This document shows positions 1 through 5,715 of a DNA stretch of 5,715 bases, one piece after another. The notes under the pieces are model-generated. The model did not search any database. It saw nothing but the letters and a program-made list of their open reading frames with translations, and was not told the DNA's origin. Source of the DNA: Ekhidna sp. (GTDB lineage: Bacteria; Bacteroidota; Bacteroidia; Cytophagales; Cyclobacteriaceae); assembly GCA_028821635.1 (NCBI GenBank), contig JAPPDO010000054.1, positions 1-5,715 of the forward strand, in the 5' to 3' direction. A program made the translations under genes and the position numbers. Every line of letters begins with the position of its first letter. Position 1 is the first letter of the stretch.

Positions 1-221
1 TGGGGAATCTGGTTTTTGGGTTCCTTCCCGGTTTTTTGATTGGATATGCTTCATATCTGTGGGTGCACTACATGGTACATGCCTTTCAGCCACCCAAAAA
101 TTTCTGGAGAACGCTTTGGGTGCATCACGGGATACACCATTACAAGCAGCCACATCGGGCCTTCGGAGTATCATCCCCTCTTTGGGATTTGATATTCAGA
201 ACAATGCCTAAAAAGAGTTAA
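1..221 (+). CDS. Fatty acid hydroxylase / sterol desaturase family protein, C-terminal part (5' end outside window)
   Basis: Reading in frame from position 3, 72 residues are visible before the TAA at 219-221, and the start lies left of the window. The fragment opens with a hydrophobic stretch (residues 1-20, GNLVFGFLPG onward), probably the end of a membrane segment. Two histidine clusters follow: HxxxH (H22, H26) and HHxxHH (H41, H42, H45, H46), with a further H51. The ending FGVSSPLWDLIFRT matches the conserved tail of the fatty acid 2-hydroxylase / sterol desaturase superfamily. These histidines bind a di-iron centre at the cytoplasmic membrane face, where members use O2 to hydroxylate or desaturate lipid or carotenoid chains. 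The exact substrate cannot be told. The tail context fits fatty acid hydroxylases better than CrtZ-type carotene hydroxylases. The stop overlaps that of a possible minus-strand ORF. Confidence 0.85.
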   Translation, partial: GNLVFGFLPGFLIGYASYLWVHYMVHAFQPPKNFWRTLWVHHGIHHYKQPHRAFGVSSPLWDLIFRTMPKKS

Positions 222-358
222 ATCTTCTTCTCTTTGGCTTTTTTCTTTTTTCTTTCTTCGTGAGATTTAGGCTCCAAGATCATTTTATACAGGAAATTTC
301 TCATCCCACGAAAAATGCCGGTAACGAGTGTTGCGAATATAGGTTGATGTCCAAGCAT
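218..358 (-). CDS. Possible small hypothetical protein, 46 aa, convergent with the hydroxylase gene
   Basis: On the minus strand an ATG (complement of 356-358) opens 46 codons ending at a TAA read from 218-220. The product begins MLGHQPIFATLVTGIFRGMR, a mildly hydrophobic segment followed by basic residues, and ends in a very Lys/Glu-rich tail (HEERKKKKAKEKKI). Its stop overlaps the hydroxylase stop on the other strand (TTAA), an arrangement common for genuine convergent genes. The frame stays open for nine codons upstream of the ATG, then meets a TAA, so it could be the end of a decayed larger membrane protein. Against it: no recognised family, no ribosome binding site, and the Lys-rich tail is simply the reverse of a polypyrimidine run that might instead serve as a transcript end for the hydroxylase gene. 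Treat as a doubtful ORF. Confidence 0.3.
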   Translation of the reverse strand: MLGHQPIFATLVTGIFRGMRNFLYKMILEPKSHEERKKKKAKEKKI

Positions 359-534
359 TACGATTACTGTTAATGAATCTACAAGTTAGTATATTTTTTT
401 GATTTTAACCCAAATCCGATATGAAGCAAGAACCGAAGAATCATGAAGTTCTTTTCATCTTTACATTCAAACAGGTAAAAATTTTATATTCTTCACAACT
501 TTTATCGCTTTCATAAGGTGTCATTGATATAGTA

Positions 535-552
535 ACGAACTAAACGAACTAA
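535..552. repeat. Perfect 9-bp tandem direct repeat (ACGAACTAA x2)
   Basis: ACGAACTAA occurs at 535-543 and again, immediately adjacent, at 544-552; the next two bases (AC) start a third partial copy. It lies about 125 bases upstream of the VWA start. A 9-bp spacing is close to one helical turn, so it could be a two-site operator, but it could also be chance in AT-rich DNA. Confidence 0.45.
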
Positions 553-610
553 CATGAGGCTATCTATGTGAGAAGGAGGAGTAATATTTACCTTTATCGA
601 TTTATTGATC

Positions 611-650
611 GGAAGTGATTTCACTATCTGCTGTTAATTGAAATCATTCC
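611..650 (+). repeat. Imperfect inverted repeat / RNA hairpin upstream of the VWA gene
   Basis: Bases 611-622 (GGAAGTGATTTC) can pair with 640-650 (GAAATCATTCC). This gives 11 base pairs with one bulged G at 615 and a 17-nt loop. A smaller nested palindrome AGTGA-TT-TCACT lies at 614-625 and would compete with the long stem. The hairpin is followed by TTTGCTTTTTT (651-661), so in RNA it resembles a weak intrinsic terminator or attenuator. The VWA ATG lies 27 nt beyond the stem. The stem is AT-rich, so termination strength is uncertain. Confidence 0.45.
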
Positions 651-677
651 TTTGCTTTTTTAGTTTAATATTAAGCT

Positions 678-1775
678 ATGATAGGACATAGGTTTACACA
701 ATTTATACCGAAGAAGGGACTGACGCAAAGCACTTTTGATAATCTTCTCAATATCTTTCTCCAATTAATGGTCATCACATCCGGCGATGTAAATGAAACC
801 TTGAGTTGGCTGACAAATCTTGATAAACAGCACAATGTTTCTACGCCGAACTACGGGATCGGTGATTTCATAGATGACCTTAAAAACAAAGGATATATTG
901 ATGATAAGAATGAAAAAGGCGAGCTAAGGATTACTGCCAAAAGTGAGGGGGAGATCAGAAAGAGTGCGCTGGAAGAAATTTTTGGCAAGCTAAAAAAGTC
1001 GGGAAAAGGAAACCACAGAACCGATTTTACCGGATTAGGCGATGAGATCACTTCAGACTATCGTGAGTTTCAATTTGGGGATTCACTGGAACAAATCGAA
1101 ATGACTGAAAGCCTTAGGAACGCCCAAATAAATCATGGACTTGAAGATTTGTATCTCACCGAAAATGATCTTGAAATTCGGGAGAGGGAATTTAAAACAC
1201 AAACTTCAACCGTGCTGATGATCGACGTTAGTCATTCTATGATCCTCTACGGGGAAGACCGAATAACTCCTGCCAAGAAGGTGGCTATGGCGTTGGCAGA
1301 ACTGGTTAAAAGAAAATATCCGAAAGACACCTTTGATGTTATTGTTTTTGGAAATGACTCATGGCAGATTGAAGTTAAAGACCTTCCTTATCTAAATGTT
1401 GGCCCCTATCACACGAATACAGTCGCCGGGCTTGAATTAGCCATGGACCTGCTGCGAAGGAGGAAGAATAAAAACAAGCAGATATTTATGATTACCGACG
1501 GTAAGCCAACGTGCCTCAAAGAGGGGATCAAATACTATAAAAACAGCTTCGGGCTGGACCCAAAAATTCTGAACAAAACATTGAATTTGGCAGCCAAATG
1601 CCGTAGAATCAGTATACCTATCACCACCTTCATGATAGCTTCTGATCCCTACCTCCAGCAATTTGTAAGGGAGTTCACAGAAGTGAATGGCGGTAATGCG
1701 TACTACAGCAGCCTGCAAGGGTTAGGAAACCTGGTTTTTGAAGATTACAAAAGAAATAGAAGAAAAAATCTCTAA
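678..1775 (+). CDS. VWA domain protein, magnesium-chelatase ChlD-like / Rv0959-like
   Basis: This gene encodes 365 residues, with no signal peptide or membrane segment, so a cytoplasmic protein. Residues 1-170 form a charged N-terminal region (GLGDEITSDYREFQFGD around 119-135) that ends in LTENDLEIREREF, as in VWA proteins paired with chelatase-like ATPases. The VWA domain spans about 177-355. Its MIDAS metal site is complete: DVSHS (D183, S185, S187), a threonine in HTNT (T246 or T248), and the aspartate of MITDGKP (D274). Such domains bind Mg2+ and grip a partner carboxylate. The start is firm: an in-frame TAA lies at 672-674, two codons before the ATG. The stop overlaps the start of the AAA+ gene, implying translational coupling and a joint complex. 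The C terminus is very basic (YKRNRRKNL). By family it resembles mycobacterial Rv0959 and is functionally uncharacterised. A link to true chlorophyll or cobalamin chelatase is not supported by the neighbours. Confidence 0.85.
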   Translation: MIGHRFTQFIPKKGLTQSTFDNLLNIFLQLMVITSGDVNETLSWLTNLDKQHNVSTPNYGIGDFIDDLKNKGYIDDKNEKGELRITAKSEGEIRKSALEEIFGKLKKSGKGNHRTDFTGLGDEITSDYREFQFGDSLEQIEMTESLRNAQINHGLEDLYLTENDLEIREREFKTQTSTVLMIDVSHSMILYGEDRITPAKKVAMALAELVKRKYPKDTFDVIVFGNDSWQIEVKDLPYLNVGPYHTNTVAGLELAMDLLRRRKNKNKQIFMITDGKPTCLKEGIKYYKNSFGLDPKILNKTLNLAAKCRRISIPITTFMIASDPYLQQFVREFTEVNGGNAYYSSLQGLGNLVFEDYKRNRRKNL

Positions 1776-3280
1776 TGCAATATAACGAATTATCCGCCGA
1801 TCAAAAATTGAAGATCAGCACGCTGGGAGAACTAAAATCTATCGGCTACATCCCTAAATCCATCAAACAAGAACTTCGCGATAACCTTATCAAGTTTAAA
1901 AAAGAGGGTAAGAACATATTTGAAAGTATCTGGGGGTATGAAGATACGGTAATTCCGGAGATAGAGAGAGCCATCTTGTCTCGGCATAATATCAATTTTT
2001 TGGGACTTAGAGGGCAGGCAAAGACGCGTATGGCGAGAATGATGACGGAGCTGTTAGATGAATATATCCCCACGATCAAGGATGCGCCTCTCAACGATAA
2101 TCCGTTAGCCCCCATCTCAAAATTTGCCCGGGATCAGATAAATGAACACGGTGGTCAAACTCCCATTTCATGGATGCATCAAGATGAGCGCTACACAGAG
2201 AAACTAGCTACTCCGGACGTGACGATCGCAGACCTGATCGGTGACGTAGACCCCATCAAAGCGGCCCGCCTGAAGCTGCCTTACTCAGATGAGCGGGTTA
2301 TCCATTTTGGATTGGTACCTAGGTCCCACCGTGGGATTTTTGTCATTAATGAACTCCCCGACCTACAGGCCAGGATTCAGGTAGCTCTTTTTAATATACT
2401 ACAAGAGGGTGATATTCAGATCAGAGGATTTAAGTTGAGGATGCCTCTGGATGTGCAGTTTGTTTTTACTGCAAACCCGGAAGATTACACGAACAGAGGT
2501 TCCATTGTTACCCCTCTTAAAGATCGAATCGGCAGTCAGATTATTACACATTATCCCACATCAATTGAAATAGGGAAGAAGATTACTGAACAGGAGGCCC
2601 AACTCGCAGCATCACAAAAAGAAACGGTTGAGGTGTATGATCTGGCAAAAGACCTCATTGAGCAAATTGCAGTGGAAGCCAGAGACAGCGAATATGTAGA
2701 TGCGAAAAGCGGAGTAAGTGCGAGGCTGACAATCTCGGCGTATGAGAACTTAGTGAGTGCCTGCGAACGAAGGATGCTGATGAGCAACGATACGCAGACC
2801 AATGTCAGGGTTTCCGACTTCATAGGCGTGATTCCATCCATTACCGGAAAGGTAGAGTTGGTGTATGAAGGGGAGCAGGAGGGCCCCGGCATTGTGGCTA
2901 ATAATCTGGTTGGTAAAGCCATTCGGTCTCAATTCATCCATTATTTCCCTAACCCAGAAAAGGAGCGAAAGAAAGAAGGAGAGCGGCTTTACTCAACGAT
3001 CAAAGAATGGTTTGAAAGAGGAAATAGGGTAGACATCTTATTCAATGCCTCCGAAAGGGAATATCAAAAAGAATTAAAGAAAATCCCGGGCCTTGAAAAG
3101 CTTGTAGACAGGTTTCAAAAGCCTGCGGATAAGGGGTTTAAATACTTCCTGATGGAGTTTGCATTATTTGGATTGGCAGAATACAGTATGCTCAGCAGGC
3201 ATCGGTTAGAAAGAGGGGTGCAGTTCAAAGACTTTTTTACCAGCATGTTTAATTTGCCGGACATGAAAGATGATGAGTGA
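1775..3280 (+). CDS. AAA+ ATPase, magnesium-chelatase/MoxR-group (ChlI-like, Rv0958-like)
   Basis: This gene encodes a 501-residue soluble AAA+ protein. The P-loop is GLRGQAKT (G77-T84), a Walker A with alanine replacing the last glycine (K83 and T84 kept). The Walker B strand is IFVINELPDL, where N192-E193 replaces the usual DE. Sensor 1 is in VFTANPED (N234), an arginine-finger candidate is R251 (LKDRIGSQI), and sensor 2 is GVSARL (R317). The 'INELPDL...IQVALFNILQEGDIQIRG' stretch is typical of the magnesium-chelatase-like group. Residues from about 390 form a charged, probably helical extension absent from short ChlI proteins. The protein should form a hexameric ring powered by ATP. ATG at 1775 shares its A with the VWA stop (TAATG), a coupled arrangement, so the VWA protein is the obvious partner. 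No ribosome binding site is seen. The substrate is unknown; cobalt or magnesium chelation is possible but unsupported, and protein remodelling as in RavA/ViaA is equally plausible. Confidence 0.87.
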   Translation: MQYNELSADQKLKISTLGELKSIGYIPKSIKQELRDNLIKFKKEGKNIFESIWGYEDTVIPEIERAILSRHNINFLGLRGQAKTRMARMMTELLDEYIPTIKDAPLNDNPLAPISKFARDQINEHGGQTPISWMHQDERYTEKLATPDVTIADLIGDVDPIKAARLKLPYSDERVIHFGLVPRSHRGIFVINELPDLQARIQVALFNILQEGDIQIRGFKLRMPLDVQFVFTANPEDYTNRGSIVTPLKDRIGSQIITHYPTSIEIGKKITEQEAQLAASQKETVEVYDLAKDLIEQIAVEARDSEYVDAKSGVSARLTISAYENLVSACERRMLMSNDTQTNVRVSDFIGVIPSITGKVELVYEGEQEGPGIVANNLVGKAIRSQFIHYFPNPEKERKKEGERLYSTIKEWFERGNRVDILFNASEREYQKELKKIPGLEKLVDRFQKPADKGFKYFLMEFALFGLAEYSMLSRHRLERGVQFKDFFTSMFNLPDMKDDE

Positions 3281-3415
3281 ATAGGCTAAATATTCGTCTT
3301 ACCTCAAACTTATATTGAACAGGAACCCGAACTAGAGGATTTTAATGTCGTATATGAGTTTCGTGAATAACTTTAGATCTCCAGTATCTCCGTTTATCAT
3401 CAATTAAATCATTCA

Positions 3416-4645
3416 GTGGAATTTTCTGCTAACAGCCGTAAACAGTTTTATGTTGGAGTATTTGCGCAGAGGTTTATGCTCACACTCGTTTTTTTTACTT
3501 ACTCCTGTAAGACTAAGCGGACTTTAACAACTAACTCCTCCTCCGTTTTTAAAACAGATACCCTGCAAGTTCAACTAAAAGATCGTGTTTCTCCTATTAC
3601 TCAACAAGTTGATACATTGCCCGGCCTTAGTGAAGAAGTTGAGATTCAGATTTCGGGATCGCTACCGGATACGGTCATAATCATGGGTGTCGGCGACATC
3701 ATGATGGGCACAAATTTTCCAAATGAAAGTTATCTGCCTTCCGACACGGGTAGATACTTGTGGAAAGAGGTCGCCCCCATTCTACGCAGTGCGGACATTA
3801 CTTTCGGTAACTTAGAAGGGGTAATCCTGAACGAAGGAGGGCAACAAAAAAAATGCAATAATCCGAAACTTTGCTATCTCTTCCGAACTCCGGAGTACCT
3901 TGCCAAGAACTTCATTGACTGCGAGTTTGACCTGATGAGTATTGCAAATAACCATGCTAATGATTTTGGAAAGACCGGGAGGATTAGCACGCAGAAAGTA
4001 CTGGATTCATTAAAAATAGGTCATGCCGGTTCCATAGAGCAACCTTTTACTATCAAAAATATCGGTTATCTTAAAGTCGGTTTTTGTGCATTTGCTCCCA
4101 ACAAGGGGACTGCTAGTATTCATCAAACAGAAAATATTAAAAGTATTATTCAGCATCTTGATTCACTTTCCGATATTGTCATTGCCAGTTTTCATGCAGG
4201 TGCCGAAGGATCAGAACATCGGCATGTCACACGCAAAAAAGAGTATTACTACGGCGAGGACAGAGGTGACGTTTTTGAGCTTGCTCACTTGATGATTGAC
4301 CTGGGTGCAGATGTTGTCTTTGGACACGGCCCCCATGTTGTTAGAGCGATTGAGGTTTATCAAAATAAGATGATTGCCTACAGTTTGGGCAATTTCCTGA
4401 CTTATGGACGTTTTAATCTTGAAGGATACGCAGGGGAAGCCCCAATTTTGGAATTGAGAACCGATACAAATGGTAAATTCCTTTCAGGGCAAATTCACTC
4501 ATTCAGACAGCATTATAATTTAGGTCCCGGCATTGATCCAAATTTTTCTTCACTAAAAACGATTCAACAATTATCTTTGGGAGACTTCCCAGAAAATCCT
4601 ATTTTCATAGATGATAACGGAAGCATTCAATATCTGGAAAAGTAA
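3416..4645 (+). CDS. CapA family (PGA_cap) metallophosphoesterase-like protein, probable lipoprotein
   Basis: This gene encodes 409 residues from a GTG start, the only usual start codon before the signal-like segment; the frame is closed by a TAG at 3374-3376. Residues 19-31 (RFMLTLVFFTYSC) look like a short signal with a lipobox-like C31, so the protein is probably lipid-anchored and outside the cytoplasm. An internal ATG at 3476 would leave a signal without positive charge, hence GTG is preferred. A low-complexity Ser/Thr/Gln linker (about 32-85) leads into the CapA domain with its expected motifs: GVGDIMMG (D94), FGNLEG (N132), SIANNHANDFG (N179, H180), SFHAGAEG (H260), GADVVFGHGPHVVR (H304, H307) and YSLGNF (N326). 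These are metal-binding, calcineurin-like signatures. The name comes from poly-gamma-glutamate capsule synthesis in Bacillus, but no capsule genes are nearby, so the real substrate is unknown. It is followed after 14 nt by the MerR gene, suggesting an operon. Confidence 0.82.
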   Translation: MEFSANSRKQFYVGVFAQRFMLTLVFFTYSCKTKRTLTTNSSSVFKTDTLQVQLKDRVSPITQQVDTLPGLSEEVEIQISGSLPDTVIIMGVGDIMMGTNFPNESYLPSDTGRYLWKEVAPILRSADITFGNLEGVILNEGGQQKKCNNPKLCYLFRTPEYLAKNFIDCEFDLMSIANNHANDFGKTGRISTQKVLDSLKIGHAGSIEQPFTIKNIGYLKVGFCAFAPNKGTASIHQTENIKSIIQHLDSLSDIVIASFHAGAEGSEHRHVTRKKEYYYGEDRGDVFELAHLMIDLGADVVFGHGPHVVRAIEVYQNKMIAYSLGNFLTYGRFNLEGYAGEAPILELRTDTNGKFLSGQIHSFRQHYNLGPGIDPNFSSLKTIQQLSLGDFPENPIFIDDNGSIQYLEK

Positions 4646-4659
4646 ATATCTCCTGCCAA

Positions 4660-4995
4660 GTGCCCTATAAAGAAAAAGAGATTGAGAAGAAGTATTACAC
4701 CATTGGTGAGGTAGCTGACGAGTTGAACGTAGCTACATCGCTCATTCGTTTTTGGGAAAGTGAGTTTGATAACATCAAACCCAAAAAAAATAGAAAAGGT
4801 AATCGTCAATTCACTAGGGAAGACCTCCAAAATGTCAAGTTCATCTATCATTTGGTTAAAGAAAAGGGCTACACTTTGCAAGGTGCCCGCGATTACATAG
4901 CAAATGGAGGCACAGACAACTCCAATCAAATGGAAGCCATCGAAAAATTAAAATCTCTACGAAGATTCCTAGTGAAAATCCGTCAACAACTTTAG
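4660..4995 (+). CDS. MerR family transcriptional regulator, small, no effector domain
   Basis: This gene encodes 111 residues from a GTG start. The N terminus MPYKEKEIEK followed by YYTIGEVADELNV is typical of the Bacteroidota MerR group, which supports this start; no ATG is available upstream. A helix-turn-helix occupies about 13-33 (IGEVADELNVATSLIRFWE). A basic wing follows at about 40-55 (KPKKNRKGNRQFT), then a second helical pair (56-80, GYTLQGARDYI), and a short C-terminal helix (91-111) likely forms the dimer. There is no cysteine in the protein and no drug- or metal-binding domain, so it is not a classical metal sensor; the inducer, if any, is unknown. MerR proteins usually bind between promoter elements and unwind them. 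It lies 14 nt after the CapA gene and 6 nt before dprA, so it is probably co-transcribed with both. Its targets cannot be read from this window. Confidence 0.85.
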   Translation: MPYKEKEIEKKYYTIGEVADELNVATSLIRFWESEFDNIKPKKNRKGNRQFTREDLQNVKFIYHLVKEKGYTLQGARDYIANGGTDNSNQMEAIEKLKSLRRFLVKIRQQL

Positions 4996-5001
4996 TCAGT
5001 G

Positions 5002-5715
5002 ATGTCGGAACTCGCCTCACAAGTCGCATTAGATCTTATTCCGGGGATTGGAAATCACGGGATAAAACAACTCATAAGCTATTGCGGGTCAGCCCAAAGC
5101 GTATTGAGTGCACCAAAAAGTAAACTATTAAAAATCCCGGGCGTAGGCGAAAAACTTGCAGAGGTCATAGTAAGCAGTAAATCACTGGATGAGGCTGAGA
5201 AAATTATCTCGAAAGTAGAGGGAATGAAAGCCGGGATTCTTCATTATACAGATAAGGAATACCCGGAAAGGCTTAAAAATACCCCCGATTCGCCTAATCT
5301 TCTTTATGTAAAAGGTTCCGGAAATTTAAACCCCTCCAAGTGCATTTCGATAGTAGGAACCAGAAAAGCAACTGACTATGGGAAAGGGCTTACAGAAAAA
5401 ATAATTGCAGACCTTAAAAGCCTGGATGTAACCATTGTTAGTGGTTTTGCCTATGGAGTTGATATTCAAGCCCATAAAGCCTGCATGAACCATAAGATGC
5501 CGACGCTGGCAGTTCTTGCCGGTGGACTCAACCGAATTTATCCTGCCGCTCACAAGAAATATGCAGAAGAGATTCAAAGCACGGGTGCAATTCTAACTGA
5601 AAGTATTCCGGATACAAAGCCTGATCGACACTTATTTCCGGCCAGAAATCGAATTATTGCGGGGATGACCGATGCAACGATTGTGGTGGAGGCACCTGAG
5701 AAAAGCGGAGCACTA
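5002..5715 (+). CDS. dprA: DNA processing protein DprA (Smf), 3' end outside window
   Basis: The ATG at 5002 opens 238 codons that run off the right edge without a stop. DprA binds single-stranded DNA entering during natural transformation, protects it and loads RecA. Residues 8-60 form a helix-hairpin-helix DNA-binding region with two hairpins (LIPGIG about 12-17 and IPGVGE 45-50). A linker (HYTDKEYPERL, 81-91) leads to the Rossmann-like core with SIVGTRKATDYGKG (116-129), VSGFAYGVDIQAH (146-158), VLAGGLNRIYPAAH (171-184), FPARNRIIAGM (212-222) and IVVEAPEKSGAL (227-238). These are the hallmark DprA motifs and are intact. The C-terminal winged-helix domain, if present, lies outside. It begins 6 nt after the MerR stop, without a ribosome binding site, so co-transcription is likely. 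No frameshift is seen in the visible part. Other competence genes are not in the window, so active transformation cannot be claimed. Confidence 0.95.
   Translation, partial: MSELASQVALDLIPGIGNHGIKQLISYCGSAQSVLSAPKSKLLKIPGVGEKLAEVIVSSKSLDEAEKIISKVEGMKAGILHYTDKEYPERLKNTPDSPNLLYVKGSGNLNPSKCISIVGTRKATDYGKGLTEKIIADLKSLDVTIVSGFAYGVDIQAHKACMNHKMPTLAVLAGGLNRIYPAAHKKYAEEIQSTGAILTESIPDTKPDRHLFPARNRIIAGMTDATIVVEAPEKSGAL

Larger units (their letters stand above)
222..677. other. Long intergenic gap before the VWA gene
   Basis: About 456 bases separate the hydroxylase stop from the VWA start. Nothing here codes for a recognisable protein. The left part is a polypyrimidine stretch (224-261) overlapped by the doubtful minus-strand ORF. 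The right part is AT-rich and non-coding in appearance. It contains a 9-bp tandem repeat (535-552), a purine-rich AGAAGGAGGA tract (571-580) not followed by a credible gene, and an imperfect inverted repeat (611-650). The Bacteroidota promoter consensus (TTG, about 20 bases, TAnnTTTG) was sought. Only weak partial matches such as TACCTTTA near 590 were found, without a well-placed TTG, so no promoter is called, although the gap must hold one for the VWA/AAA+ genes if they are not read from further upstream. Confidence 0.6.

Noticed and set aside
421..516. 31-codon plus-strand ORF starting MKQEPKNHEV
   Set aside because: Short, no recognised similarity, no leader features, AT-rich non-coding surroundings; likely chance.
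605..637. Ten-codon TTG-started leader peptide after the AGAAGGAGGA tract
   Set aside because: The start is about 25 nt from the tract, too far for normal initiation, and the peptide (LIGSDFTICC) shows no repeated regulatory codons.
1437..1718. 93-codon minus-strand ORF inside the VWA gene
   Set aside because: Lies opposite the conserved VWA domain; no family resemblance.
2551..2922. 123-codon minus-strand ORF inside the AAA+ gene
   Set aside because: Antisense to conserved AAA+ coding; Ser/Leu-rich composition typical of a shadow frame.
3279..3295. GAATA/TATTC inverted repeat after the AAA+ stop as a terminator
   Set aside because: Five AT-rich pairs with no following T-run; too weak to call.
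3368..3375. TAACTTTA as a Bacteroidota -7 promoter element for the CapA operon
   Set aside because: One mismatch to TAnnTTTG and no TTG at the expected distance upstream.
3345..3407. 20-codon ORF starting MSYMSFVNNF between the AAA+ and CapA genes
   Set aside because: Too short and lacks supporting context; expected by chance in AT-rich DNA.
4627..4929. 100-codon minus-strand ORF opposite the MerR gene
   Set aside because: Fully covered by a well-supported regulator on the other strand; hydrophobic composition is the reverse reading of Lys/Glu-rich codons.

Overview
The window looks like chromosomal DNA of a Bacteroidota bacterium, and free-living members of the Cytophagales or Flavobacteriia type would fit. 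The evidence is indirect. The MerR-like regulator starts MPYKEKEIEK and continues with a typical Bacteroidota SIGEVA-type helix-turn-helix. The main gene starts have no Shine-Dalgarno sequence but AT-rich leaders. The DNA is moderately AT-rich by eye. No mobile element, integrase, tRNA, rRNA or CRISPR array was seen.

Layout. (1) Positions 1-221 hold the 3' end of a di-iron fatty acid hydroxylase / sterol desaturase superfamily membrane enzyme. (2) Positions 222-677 are a gap of about 456 bases. It holds a doubtful 46-codon minus-strand ORF that meets the hydroxylase gene tail to tail, a perfect 9-bp tandem repeat, an orphan GA-rich Shine-Dalgarno-like tract, and an imperfect hairpin followed by a T-rich stretch just before the next gene. 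(3) Positions 678-3280 hold a two-gene unit with a 1-nt stop/start overlap. It encodes a soluble von Willebrand factor A (VWA) protein with an intact MIDAS motif and an AAA+ ATPase related to the magnesium-chelatase/MoxR group. (4) Positions 3281-3415 are a short intergenic stretch with no convincing promoter or terminator. (5) Positions 3416 to the right edge hold three closely spaced genes: a CapA-family (PGA_cap) metallophosphoesterase-like probable lipoprotein, a small MerR-family regulator, and dprA (smf), which is cut by the window edge.

How the genes may work together. The VWA and AAA+ proteins very probably form one ATP-driven, chelatase-like or chaperone-like machine, with the AAA+ ring remodelling a target and the VWA subunit acting as metal-dependent adaptor. 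Its target cannot be read from the sequence. The pair resembles the uncharacterised mycobacterial Rv0958/Rv0959 pair and, more loosely, RavA/ViaA and ChlI/ChlD. DprA loads RecA onto incoming single-stranded DNA during natural transformation. The MerR gene lies 6 nt upstream of dprA and 14 nt downstream of capA, so the three are probably co-transcribed, but there is no direct evidence that the regulator controls competence. The VWA/AAA+ pair is the least understood part of the window. Nothing seen proves a wholly new system.
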